Assembly (NCBI GenBank): GCA_035222895.1
Contig: JAVYIG010000413.1
Coordinates: forward strand, 2,501 to 66,500
Direction of reading: 5' to 3'
Origin: Strongylocentrotus droebachiensis
Lineage: Eukaryota; Echinodermata; Echinoidea; Camarodonta; Strongylocentrotidae
DNA: 64,000 nucleotides
The notes below the pieces were generated by a model that saw nothing but the letters and a program-made list of their open reading frames with translations, ran no database searches and was not told the origin of the DNA. Shown here one piece after another: positions 14,901 to 23,030 of this stretch (positions are counted from its first letter, which is position 1; every line of letters starts with the position of its first letter). Made by a program: the position numbers and the translations under genes.

Positions 14901-16566
14901 TTTCTCTGAGTCTTTGAGTGAGGAAAAAAGTAAGATAATGACGTTACCATATTTGGGAATGAATGGTAAATGCAGACTGCAGAGCATTACATGTTGGTCG
15001 AACAACTGAAGGTTAATCTTGGTGATTTACGACACCAGATAATGGGTAAAAACCTGAACGGTGTCAAATTCCTCATGCGAGCATACTACTATGCCTCTTT
15101 TAAGCCTGTCTGCACTAGTTTGGCCAGGATGGATTAGACCTCCCTGCGTGGTCACTGACAGGTGGTTATCTCATCAAATCAGCTCTCAATTAACCTAAGA
15201 AAAAGGGGATCATGGGGGACCAACGGGTACCGCTTAGGCATTGTTTGCTGTATAGAGGGCGCAAGTAGCTACAAGTAGTGCAGTCCCGCTTTAAGACAAA
15301 ATCCTACCTTTGATTCGTTAGAAATATCTTTCATGCATTGGAAGACCCTAGCTTTGCAGCATGTTCCACAGTTACTCCAGGGGGGACGGATGAGAAGCCA
15401 TGTGAAGGGACTACTGCAAGGTGCTAATTTCTCCGCGCTGGAAAAGTACTTGGCGGCTCTGCTCCCGTCCTTACACAAGGAAGACTCCACTGAAAATGAA
15501 ATTAGAAATTAAAATAAAATTAGAAATATTGAAATACATATGGCAGAGGAATCTCAAGGAAAATTTAAATGAATATCATAAACAAGAAGACAAACGATAC
15601 TTGATTATCAAGCATACTTATTGTTTTGTTGTCAAGGTTAATGAGCTGTTCACAATCTTGTGTGGCTATATAATTACACCAATGACTGAAACATTTCTAT
15701 TGGTTGTTGCTTGAATGGATATGGAGACGATAGGGATCAATACTTATGAGAGGCTGAACTTGAAATCATGGTAACCTAATTGACATTCAAGATATATTAA
15801 TTAAGTCTTGAAGAGGCTGTACATGTACATTCCTTGATATAATTACAAAACCATTATACAAGTTTCTTTTATTTCTCACCTCCTTCACTATACAAATATG
15901 CTACACCAAGTTTAATCAATGCTTCCAGGTTTCCTAATTCAGCAACCCTGTAGAAAAAATATAATGAACACAAAGAAAAAAATCAATAAACTTCTTTAAA
16001 GTATAATAAAAATTTAGGAATATAGTCTAAATCAAGAGTGACGTATCTAAACCATCACTTGGAAACAATGATGGTTTCGTACGATTTACAACTATTTTAT
16101 TCAAAATCAAATAAAATACCCATAGCCATCCTTCTTTAATTGCATTAGTACATTCCAATAAAACATGCAGGAATATGCTGCATGTCTGTCCTGATAATGT
16201 ACATGTATAGCAAGTACAATATTAAATGTCTTTTGGTATGGCAAATTTTGGCTACTGGCAGCAGACCTGCCAACCTCTGGAGTTCAAAAACTGTATTCTT
16301 TAGTGTCAAAAGTTGTATTTTACTGACAAAAGTTGTATTCTTGAAAATAAACATGGATTGTTACGCGGATCAATGCCTCTTACAGTTTCTACCTACAGGA
16401 AGAATTTTTGTTATTGATCATTGGTTGAATATGCATTATTTTGCCACGACTGGTGTGTTCGATGAACCAATAAACATCCCCAAATTGCCGATGTGAGATG
16501 CTTGTAGGAAACTTTACAGGACAGAATGGACATTTTGCCATTGAAAATGGCGGACGCACACACAAA

Positions 16567-16600
<34 letters not shown>

Positions 16601-19600
16601 AAAATCGTATTTTATTAAGGAAAATCGTACTGTCGTATTTGCTTCTAAAAATCGTACTAAATACGACTAAATCGTACTGGTTGGCAGGTCTGTGGCAGGT
16701 GTGTTTAATAAAATCAGTAACCTGTTCTGCACATGTAGAAAGGTTTGTCAACTGTTTTTTGTAACTCTCATGCATATGGTGTTTATCAATGTGCTCGTTG
16801 ATCAACTGATTTGTGATCAGATGCCATCTTTGGTGATTTGAATTATAGTCCTCATGGAAGTCTTTGGACTTTAATAACCAAATGAAATAGTCCTTCCATG
16901 ATCACGGTTCAAATGATATTTGCCCCTTTTTACCACTGTGTGACATCCTTTATGTTGTTGAGTTACCTACCTGTTAAAGCATTCCATTTCAGTTGAGTTG
17001 GAGGGCCACCTTCCTACTACACTGGCATTGGCCCATATCCTTGGGGTAGAGTCTAGCAGCCATTTGAATTGTTTGCTTATCTGTTTTTGAAAGAAGAACA
17101 TAAATGGTGAGGTTAGCACTATGGCTAACTTTCATCTGTAATCTAAATGGATCTGAAATGTTGTATTTAAAAAACTGAATATAAAAATAAAAATTGAAAA
17201 TTTGATCATAGAAATTGACTGAGCAACCTCTTTAAAGGTAGATATATCCCATATCCATTATCCCCTTCATGTATACTTACTCTATACATATTCTGGAGAT
17301 CACACATAGGAAGGAATTTCAGTAGGTAGATGAGGAGTTCATCTGGGAGGTCAGTGAGCATGGTTTTTGGCAGCTTACTGTTGCTCCTCAGAACCCGTAC
17401 ATGGAGACTTGTTGCCCTCGACGAAGACATCGGTGACTGTTTGGTCATCTCAGACGATGACCTTGCAGGCAAGGTTCGGCTACAAGTATCTACAAATCAT
17501 AACAGATGGATAATCTTTACAACTTCATGGGTTGGAAACTGAAGATAGACCCTAGTTATAACGTTCAGGATCTCCTGGTCTCTTAATATTTATCTTATTC
17601 ATTTATTAAGGCATTAACTATTATAACATTTTGTACATGCTTGTTTTATGTACCTATGCTGTTATCTTAATTCAAACCAATATCAACATTCAATGAAATT
17701 AAAATGAGATTATGAGACGTTGCAGAAAATGAAAGAAGTTTCAAAATAAATTTTAGTTTTCATCCTAACTTTTAAAAAGAGTGTCTGGAGGTGTTTTGAT
17801 CTTCTCAGAAAGTACCCATGATAAAATAATTTGATTTTTGTTTTCAGATTTTGTTGGAAACACTGTTGAGTACATACACCTAGACCTACCAGTACCACAT
17901 TTCATGTCAATCTGTGCATTTTGTTTGGCATCATTTTCAAATTCTTGAAAGTTCATGACTCATGGACTAATGAAATGGCACAAAAAATAGTGCATTTACT
18001 TAGTGTGTCTGTAATCCTGCTCTGTGCAGTTGTAACTTGTAAGGGGAAGATATTCAAATTGTAATCTGAATCTCATTACAAAATTAATTCCCCCCCCCCC
18101 CCCCCCCGCCCCGGAAAAAAAAAATCAAGAATCAAGTTAGATTTACTTTAGATCTAGATCTAGTTGATGAAACGTGTTAATTCTTATATCTAGATCTCGT
18201 TAGTACTATAGTAGATTGATTAAACCTGTACAAAGTCAAATACAAAAGAGTCATTTTAAAAATAACTTGATCTGCTGATCAACTTTCAAATGGGGAAATG
18301 GCAAATGAAATGATTGTCGATCACTTCGTCTTTGTGATCAGAATCTCACTCTCAAAATAAATGGTAACTTAATTAGCATTTTGAAAATATTATTTGATAC
18401 GAATACACTTAAGGATTATTGTTTGGGAAGATATCTACATTTGACAGATGCACAAAAAGAATATTTTTTTTATTAAAGTCGAAGTTGTCGGGGGAAAGAG
18501 TAAAAAGCCAGTCGCTCGCGATCGCGCTCCATCCAGCTCCCCAACGGTTTAAAGGCCAACGGCTCAACACACAGCCAGGAGTGTCGGCGTGCCTTCCCAC
18601 CAACGACTGCATGAGCGGCTTTCAAACTCGAAGAATGGACTTAAGACTACCAAAGCCCTATAACCTGAAATTAAAAGACATCTCACTGCTCATTATTCAA
18701 ACTATGGTTGAAAGATATGTATCTTACCCCTCATCTTTTGAGAAGACGATTAGCTGCACTCAGAAGTAGAAAAAGAGCTATAATTTTGAAAAATATTTAC
18801 ACATATCGCTGGTAGCGGCCGCCTTCAGTTAGCTGTGAATGGAGTGCATCATTCATTCATTCAAGTTTACAGTCAGACCGCAGCGTGCGCGAATTCGCTT
18901 CCATTTATTCATATCGTATGCACGAATTTGCTCCTCATGAATACGTAATAAGCAAAAACATGGCACAGTTCTCATCTTTCTGCTATGCTCAGGATTCATT
19001 TAATGACATTGAATTCGTCATGAATATTGAGCCAGAACTATAAACATTATAATGTACTATTCAATAAATAGTGAGTGAAGTTTCAAAATGTGAAAAAAAC
19101 ACCAAAAAAAACTTGCAAAAAAAAATATTTGAAGAGTCGGATATACACGTTAAATAACCATTTTTATCGGGGGTGCATCTCGCTGAATTTTGGCTTACCA
19201 CATAATGTAGATATTTTCCTAACATAATATTATACTTCCTGTCAATGTCTGTCTCAATACCAGTCAGGAACAAGCAAAGTAGTAGCTGATGCATAATAGA
19301 CTCCGGCGGAAAATAAGACATGGCCGATCGACGAGCGTTTCACATCGAGATCAACCGGGGGATACCACGTTATATATAGCTTTGCGTCGATTCGCGGTCC
19401 AACCAGTCTGCGCGCTATACGTGAACACGCACGGAAAATAGACGGAGATTAGGGATATTCATGAATTACTCTCGTGTGCGTAACCCCCGGTCGTAGAGGC
19501 TTTTGTATTACCCCACATACTTATTATTGTGTACGATACTCATGCGCTACATAATTATAGAAGTGAACGGAAAGTACAAAGTTGTATACGGATACGCACA

Positions 19601-22473
19601 CAAGTACAATATAGAATTCCAGCTCTAGGGACAGAAGAGGGGATTTAAGTGTCTATAAAGGCTATTTTTGGCCAGGCTTTGATATCATTTTAACAAAGAA
19701 GACACATTATTCGTTATGAAATGTATGTTTGTGTAAATACAAACTTTCAGGGGGGGGGGGCAATGTTATTGAAAATTGAAAATATGATAGTTCCCATGCT
19801 ATTAATTTCATGGTTGTAAAAGTTCTGAAATGTGTTTTTATATTTGTAAACCATGGGCTAATTAGAAGAGCCTTAAACAGGAATTTCTTTTGGTAATTCC
19901 CAGACATTCGATGATGGTAATATTTTATTTCATAATTCTTTTGTCAATTGTGTTACTCCAGTTCATGTGTATTCCTGGAAATAAAATATAACAAAATTCT
20001 TTCCCTTATTCTCTTTTCTGTTTGATTTTGTTTTAAAGTGACCCGCGGAATATATATATATCTGGAAATTTATTTTCGGGGTTTGTTTGTGTGTAATATG
20101 ACCCTTGGATAGAAATATAAGTGTGCGGTGGGCTGAAGGGCTCAAATAAAACTTGTAGAATTCTAATTTTTCATCTTCAACATCATTAACACAATCACAA
20201 TCGTCATCGCCATCACAATCATTATCATCATCACCATAGCCATCATCGCCGTCACCACCTACATCATCATCACCACCATTAGCATTGCATCACAATCATC
20301 ATAATCACCGTCATCATGATCATCACCATGCACCACCTACATCGCCATTAATTGCCATCATCACCATCACGTTAACGACCAGCATTGCCATCATAATCAC
20401 CCTCATCATCACCACCATCAGCATTGCCATCAAGATAATCATCGTCATCATGATCACTGTCATCATTATCATCATCACCATATCCATCATGATCGCCATC
20501 ACCACCGACATCATCACCACTGCCATCATCATAATCACCGTCATCATTATCATCACCATAGCCATCATCTCCACCGTCGCCATCACCACCATCACAATCA
20601 TCATCACCAACATATCAAAATATGTCAATGCTTGGCTATTTATATTATGTTTACCCTGTGTAGGTACTATTTCTGGATGAAATACAAATCTGCAAAATAT
20701 ATCTTTTAAAAAGATTTTTTCTTTTGTGGGGGGGGGGGGGGGGGCTATTATTTAACAGGTCTGTTTAATTCACATTTCTTAATCAACTAACCCAAAAGAA
20801 AACCAGGTCTGGTTTCTTCTGAATAGCCTAGTAAATGGACAAAAAAATGTATTATTTAACACTACTACAAATAATAAATGCGATAGGACTACAAATAAAA
20901 TTTGCATTTTCTAATATTTATATTTTATTTATAAACTGACTTTGACATTTATGTTGAGACCATCACACGCATAAAATGTGTCGCTGAGAATAAAAGTATT
21001 ATTAGAGTTAAGTATTGTTAAATTGTATAAAGGTGACAGTTCAGTCAGTTTTCTATTAATATAATAAATGCTTTGTTCGTGTGAAGCTCCGGAATCCCAC
21101 CTTGGAACTTTGGAAGTATCAGAGATTTTTGTTTTATTGAAAGGAATAAACTGAACAAAATCCTTCTCGTCCTTCTCCCAAACTCCCCGTTCAAGATTGT
21201 TTGTTCCAACGTGAAGCAAAACTGCGGTTGAGTCTTCAAATAAATAACCATTAAAACGAACAAAGGCATGGAGTCCAGCAAATGTTGATCCAGGAATGCA
21301 ATGGAGACTGATGTGTGATGTCTGTCAATGTCCCGCAAGCTTCGATGGTTGAGTGCGTCTGTCAGAAAAACAACAACAAATGATAAGAAGAATAATTAAA
21401 ATGTCTTAGTTCAATGTATGGGGATTTGAAAAGATCTTATCAAAGTAGCTAGCCATTTATGGTAGACAAAACTGGCTTGCTTTCAAATTTTTTTTTTTTA
21501 ATGAAAACAAATTACAGGTGTCAGATTCATGAAGTTTTCCCTTCATTTTTCAAGATGTGCACAAGTTCTAAAATGCAAGTGTTTACCTTTGGCTTTTTGT
21601 TTTAATTCTGCTCTGTTCATAATCATAGGTCTACAACTCGCACAAGGAAATGCTGCTTATTTCTGTGGCTGGCTGTAAGGTTCGAGTTGAGCAGAAGGCA
21701 GAACCAAAGTTTGAGAATCCCAAATTAATATAATTAATTATCCTTTAGTTTAAGTAATTTGTCATTTTAATATCCAGCTCACTGAGCTCAGCTCAGCTCA
21801 CTCGCTCAGCTCAGGATTCCAGTACAAAACAATTTGATCAGTTACCAAACCCCTTCATTACTTGTCTAAACATGTTTAAACCCGTGTAAATATACATTTA
21901 AAACATATCATTTGATCTAGATTTATAATGAATAGCAATGACTAATGAGCAGTCGATTTATTTACATTGCTGTCGATTTGCGACAACAAAAACTAAAAAG
22001 CTGACAAAAATATATACACATGGGACTACATAAATTCCTGCTGTATGCGCCACACAATGGCACAGCGACACACAAGAAACCCCGCCATTCCTGACTAAAA
22101 GGCCGTAGCCATAGCAATTCCCCGCGGTTTCGAATCATTTTCCGTCTACTTCCGGTAGATTTCCAAAATATAGTCCAATAATTTGGGCATATTTCTTATT
22201 CAAACATTACTTGCATCTACGTGTTTTCAACATCAAACGATGGACTGGTTATCAAAGACGACGTAGGATGCAAAAATTCGAAATAATATTATCAATACCA
22301 GTCAGGAACAAGCAAAATACGACACTATGTAATGAGTAGTTAATTTCCGAGGACTAAAAAACGCTCTTTTTGTTTGCGATAAAAGTAAGCGCAAAATCTA
22401 ACTAATTTGGGCAAATTTGGTGTCAAAGAACAGCGAAAATTTCAGAGATTGACTTACCCCACGATTCCGCCAT
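5435..22473 (-). CDS. CCNF: Cyclin F (F-box and cyclin-box protein), 16 coding exons
   Basis: Joined exons (minus strand, high to low): 22473-22458, 17489-17281, 17080-16971, 15947-15880, 15489-15308, 14647-14594, 14053-13925, 13173-13096, 12442-12291, 11731-11567, 10685-10562, 9736-9556, 8403-8316, 7563-7294, 6513-6362, 5916-5435. They total 2460 nt, or 819 residues plus stop; human cyclin F has 786. Cyclin F is the substrate-binding subunit of an SCF ubiquitin ligase that limits centrosome, nucleotide and E2F programmes in S/G2. The F-box lies at about residues 48-95, a Sel1-like helical region at about 110-290, and the cyclin box from about 320, with the MRYIL substrate patch at 332-336 matching the human motif. 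A Ser-rich, acidic tail ends in VKRKSMEDSSDE. All phases join without a stop and each exon ends in GT and begins after AG. Family assignment is secure; the 16-nt first coding exon is inferred from its donor and matching phase. The gene faces HID1 across a short promoter. Confidence 0.95.
6002..6105. repeat. Purine-rich GAAGGA tract
   Basis: Nearly pure A/G on the plus strand in CCNF intron 15. On the transcribed minus strand it is pyrimidine-rich, about 90 bp upstream of the exon 16 acceptor, so it could add to the splicing tract; that is only a guess. Confidence 0.7.
6362..6513 (-). CDS. CCNF: CCNF exon 15, acidic linker
   Basis: Acceptor TTTACAG, donor GTAAGC. Enters in phase 2 and leaves in phase 1. 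It encodes an acidic stretch including HEFPEDEEPWLGVDVVPF and FDISDSDINPQ, of the PEST-like kind found between the cyclin box and tail of cyclin F. Confidence 0.9.
6875..7251. repeat. Old interspersed repeat, copy A (relative at 54472-55124)
   Basis: It starts TTAAAGGAAAATCCAA and ends near GGTTGGATTGCC, an imperfect terminal inverted repeat. It shares with 54472-55124 the internal blocks ACAACTTTCCCATTTTTTCC and CCAATTTGAGATTCA, plus a TTTCAAACTTTCGT-like block. It lies inside CCNF intron 14 and is non-coding. Confidence 0.55.
7294..7563 (-). CDS. CCNF: CCNF exon 14, end of cyclin fold and start of PEST region
   Basis: It begins T-TAC after CCACCAG and encodes DPVKDHRDVTLAAVKQRF, the conserved segment that closes the cyclin C fold (human KDYRQVSLTAVKQRF). 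A run of Asp and Glu follows (CVEEDEEVVDEEP), then FLLMSPSRKSRGQ, and the donor GTAAGA. Confidence 0.95.
8316..8403 (-). CDS. CCNF: CCNF exon 13, cyclin C-terminal fold
   Basis: The frame is short and open only when spliced. Acceptor TTTGCAG, donor GTGAGT. It encodes DFPWPTPLVEHTGFEICDLV then LHLHSKC, matching the human segment PWTTQLWDLTGFSYEDL and LSLHKKC. Phases 1 in and 2 out agree with both neighbours, which is what identified the exon. Confidence 0.92.
8884..9192. mobile_element. GGGGGTGTTTCATAAAG-type MITE, copy 1
   Basis: Long terminal inverted repeats begin GGGGGTGTTTCATAAAG and run through GTTCGTAAAGTTACGCATG, then ACTTTACGAAC. Each terminus is itself a hairpin, because GTTCGTAAAGT and ACTTTACGAAC are complementary around TACGCATG. 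The interior is AT-rich. A second copy, inverted relative to this one, is at 56612-56942. It lies in CCNF intron 12. Confidence 0.85.
9332..9531. mobile_element. Tc1/mariner-like MITE, decayed copy
   Basis: GACCACC-type sequence at the left is mirrored by GGTGGTCTTTATGGACAGGT at the right, ending in CACTGTAA. It shares TTTCCCTTGAAAA, TTCTCATTGAAACATGTAC and AAAGACCAC blocks with the better copy at 56246-56419. The left end is degraded. Confidence 0.6.
9556..9736 (-). CDS. CCNF: CCNF exon 12, cyclin C-terminal fold
   Basis: Acceptor CAACAG, donor GTAATT. It encodes ELTILDYLHLFCQVV and then ALYISELSLLHADFGQYSRA, corresponding to human LCSFLCELSLLHTSLSAYAPA. Phase 0 in, phase 1 out. Confidence 0.95.
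10562..10685 (-). CDS. CCNF: CCNF exon 11, cyclin box
   Basis: It encodes LLEDDIITIREAAWLTDGTY, then KYEDVVRMLGDVVATLKGNLR, closely matching human KEILTIREAVWLTDNTYKYEDLVRMMGEIV. A second GT (AAGGGTAATC) lies 7 nt before the donor chosen here (AGGGTAAGG). The chosen donor keeps phase 0 with exon 12. Confidence 0.95.
11030..11175 (-). mobile_element. tRNA-derived SINE, family with CTCAATCC anticodon-arm region
   Basis: Read on the minus strand it has a tRNA-like head with GTGGTTCA, GACTCTCAATCCAAGGGTTG and the B-box-like GGTTCGAATCC. The same head occurs at 36256. The 3' body is unlike any tRNA. It lies in CCNF intron 10. Confidence 0.75.
11261..11280. repeat. Perfect 20-bp palindrome
   Basis: GATAATGACCGGTCATTATC is its own reverse complement and is followed by two looser ATGACCAGTCATTAG copies. 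It may be the end of a small foldback element. Confidence 0.5.
11379..11493. repeat. Foldback hairpin element, ~115 bp
   Basis: The left arm CATTAGTAAAATTACCCACA pairs with the right arm TGTGTGGGTAATTCTCACTAATG, and the inner GGTACCTCCGAAACAGT pairs with ACTGTTCCAAAGGTATC. It ends 73 bp from the CCNF exon 10 donor. Confidence 0.65.
11567..11731 (-). CDS. CCNF: CCNF exon 10, core of cyclin box (MRYIL patch)
   Basis: Acceptor TTTGCAG, donor GTAATA. It completes Arg of MRYIL across the junction and encodes YILVDWLVEVGSMKDYSCL, then QLVDRYLMARN and QLVGITCMVICSR. MRYIL is the hydrophobic patch that binds RxL substrates in human cyclin F. This is the best-conserved exon. Confidence 0.97.
12291..12442 (-). 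CDS. CCNF: CCNF exon 9, linker into cyclin box
   Basis: Acceptor CCCTCACAG, donor GTAAAG. It encodes LRLYSEYAKGKLGG and then KVHTLLRSKNGLNSAM, equivalent to human QQVFSVQKGLNDTM, directly before RYIL. It leaves in phase 2. Confidence 0.93.
13096..13173 (-). CDS. CCNF: CCNF exon 8, Sel1-like helices
   Basis: Twenty-six codons, phase 0 at both ends. It encodes ILRQLREFASQGCLEAK, matching human SFRKLRDYAAKGCWEAQ, the A-A-x-x-G-C pattern of a Sel1-like repeat. Confidence 0.93.
13925..14053 (-). CDS. CCNF: CCNF exon 7, Sel1-like helices
   Basis: Forty-three codons, phase 0 at both ends. It encodes SRVWLKKAADAGSVAASYEY, matching human AHDLFEEAAHQGCLTSSYLL. The acceptor follows CTCTACCACAG and the donor is GTAAGT. 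Confidence 0.93.
14594..14647 (-). CDS. CCNF: CCNF exon 6, 18 codons
   Basis: A short exon, phase 0 both sides, acceptor CATTTACAG and donor GTAGGT. It encodes EADRSVLFCLAKLHSFIE, matching human KASILHCLGRVLSLFED. Confidence 0.92.
15099..15294. mobile_element. TTAAAGCC-type 200-bp MITE, copy 1
   Basis: It begins near TTTAAGCCTGTCTGCACTA and ends TAGTGCAGTCCCGCTTTAA, an inverted repeat. The interior shares ATTAGACCTCCCTGC, GTGGTTATCTCAT, GGGGATCATGGGGGACCAAC and TATAGAGGG with the copies at 56039 and 57708. It ends only 13 bp from the CCNF exon 5 donor side. Confidence 0.85.
15308..15489 (-). CDS. CCNF: CCNF exon 5, conserved FTWLLIRPPWS segment
   Basis: Acceptor CATTTTCAG, donor GTAGGA. It encodes KYFSSAEKLAPCSSPFTWLL, then IRPPWSNCGTCCKARVF. 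Human cyclin F has RFFSLAERLNVGAAPFIWLF then IRPPWSVSGSCCKAVV. Sixty codons after completing a split Val. Confidence 0.97.
15880..15947 (-). CDS. CCNF: CCNF exon 4, first Sel1-like repeat
   Basis: It encodes RVAELGNLEALIKLGVAYLY then SEG, nearly the human RAAEKGNFEAAVKLGIAYLY then NEG. The first Arg is split with exon 3. Donor GTGAGA. Confidence 0.95.
16262..16692. mobile_element. Non-autonomous CAG...CTG element with 6-bp duplication
   Basis: Terminal inverted repeats CAGACCTGCCAACC and GGTTGGCAGGTCTG are perfect over 14 bp, and TGGCAG flanks the element directly on both sides (16256-16261 and 16693-16698). The 431-bp interior has repeated TTGTATT/AATCGTA motifs and a poly-T run at about 16570-16598. 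It is related to 36414-36835. hAT affinity is inferred from the CAG ends. Confidence 0.8.
16971..17080 (-). CDS. CCNF: CCNF exon 3, end of F-box
   Basis: Acceptor AAAAACAG, donor GTAGGT. It encodes ISKQFKWLLDSTPRIWANAS then ECFNR, the LLDSTPRIW part being the C-terminal helix of an F-box (human QLKDLVDNHASVWACAS). Leaves in phase 2. Confidence 0.93.
17281..17489 (-). CDS. CCNF: CCNF exon 2, F-box core
   Basis: The acceptor TGATTTGTAG gives a phase-1 entry that continues the MAESW exon. After a Ser-rich leader it encodes MLTDLPDELLIYLLKFLPMC then DLQNMYR, a clear F-box (L-P-x-E-L, L-L-x-F-L). This box docks SKP1. Confidence 0.95.
18065..18125. repeat. Poly-C then poly-A tract
   Basis: A run of about 18 C followed by GCCCCGG and an A run, in CCNF intron 1. 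Homopolymer runs like this recur across the window (for example 9953, 14126, 20730, 25440, 37628, 63041). Confidence 0.8.
20164..20612. repeat. Large imperfect CAT/ATC microsatellite
   Basis: About 450 bp of CATCAT, CACCAT and ATCACC triplets in CCNF intron 1. It keeps reading frames open on both strands (His/Ile-rich and Met/Val-rich), which should not be read as genes. Confidence 0.9.
20929..21360 (-). pseudogene. SGNH-hydrolase-like fragment in CCNF intron 1
   Basis: On the minus strand one frame reads HISLHCIPGSTFAGLHAFVR, then DSTAVLLHVGTNNLERGVW, and near its end ILSDTFYACDGLNINVK. This is the layout of an SGNH/GDSL esterase: block III GTNN is present, but the block I GDS position reads TDA and the usual D-x-x-H near the end reads DGLN. 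The start (LTDALNHRSLRDIDRHH) is in a different frame from the rest, so one small indel separates them. A strong pyrimidine tract and CTGACAG acceptor precede it at 21359. It could be a decayed gene, part of an old transposon ORF, or a rarely used alternative exon. Not a working enzyme as it stands. Confidence 0.55.
22458..22473 (-). CDS. CCNF: CCNF exon 1, 16-nt initial coding exon
   Basis: Minus strand ATGGCGGAATCGTGGG is followed by the donor GTAAGTC. It gives MAESW plus the first base of a codon. Joined to the acceptor at 17490 it reads MAESWDTCSRTLPARS without a break. The phase match and the position next to HID1 support it. An alternative join to the SGNH acceptor at 21359 is also in frame but quickly loses meaning. 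Confidence 0.7.
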
Positions 22474-22964
22474 GATGAATTGCACTGTAAGCCATACGAG
22501 GGCGACAAAATGATGCTACCAAAATCCCGTGGTTGGTCTCGTGTTTTACGAGAGCGTTGTAAGCGAGCTTTTCACCGAACGGGAATCTGAATAAAAATTG
22601 CCGCACAGCCTCATTATCGCGCACGCTGCGGTCTGACTGTTTAGCGCGTCTGTTTTCAATGAATACACATGCCAGCCGTTTGTGTTTACGTCCGTTATGA
22701 GCTTCGGCGCCCGTGATTGGCTAAAAGAATTGCGCTTCCATTAGAAGTACCCGCCCATCTTTGAGGTCAACGGAAATACATGACCTTTCACATTTACTAC
22801 TTCCTGACGTCATCGTGTATGTTTTCGTGCTACGTTGATTTCTGCTACGATACAAATCCACGTAAATTAACGTTCAAGCTAACATAATTTTCATATCTAA
22901 CGTTTAAAGAAGGAATTCATGAAATTGTGACGAGCAGGACGGTCATCAGCATTCTACATTCGAG
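22474..22964. promoter_or_regulatory. Bidirectional CCNF-HID1 promoter
   Basis: Only 491 bp separate the two start codons. Within it lie a palindromic CRE TGACGTCA (22805-22812), an inverted CCAAT box ATTGG in GTGATTGGCTAA (22716-22720), an E2F-like TTCGGCGCC (22703-22711) and a CCGCCC box (22751-22756). There is no clear TATA box in a useful place for either gene. CCAAT and E2F-like sites suit a cell-cycle gene; a CRE suits a secretory-pathway gene. Site functions are inferred from consensus only. Confidence 0.7.
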
Positions 22965-23030
22965 ATGGGAAGTTCAGACTCGAAGCTGAATTTTAGGAAA
23001 GCAGTTGTACAGCTGACAACGAAAACACAG
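22965..23030 (+). CDS. HID1: HID1 exon 1, myristoylation-type N-terminus
   Basis: ATG GGA AGT starts MGSSDSKLNFRKAVVQLTTK then TQ, nearly identical to human MGSTDSKLNFRKAVIQLTTK. The donor is GTGATT. The following intron is 12.2 kb and houses the hAT transposon. Confidence 0.97.

Noticed and set aside
16389-16805. A 138-codon minus-strand frame with a Lys run
   Set aside because: The Lys run is the poly-T of the MITE at 16262-16692 and the frame crosses the element boundary.
18409-18769. Frames on both strands upstream of CCNF exon 2
   Set aside because: No family resemblance and no fitting donor in phase with exon 2; the MAESW exon at 22458-22473 fits better.
20285-20680. Long open frames on both strands (His/Ile-rich, Met/Val-rich)
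   Set aside because: They are produced by the CAT/ATC microsatellite.
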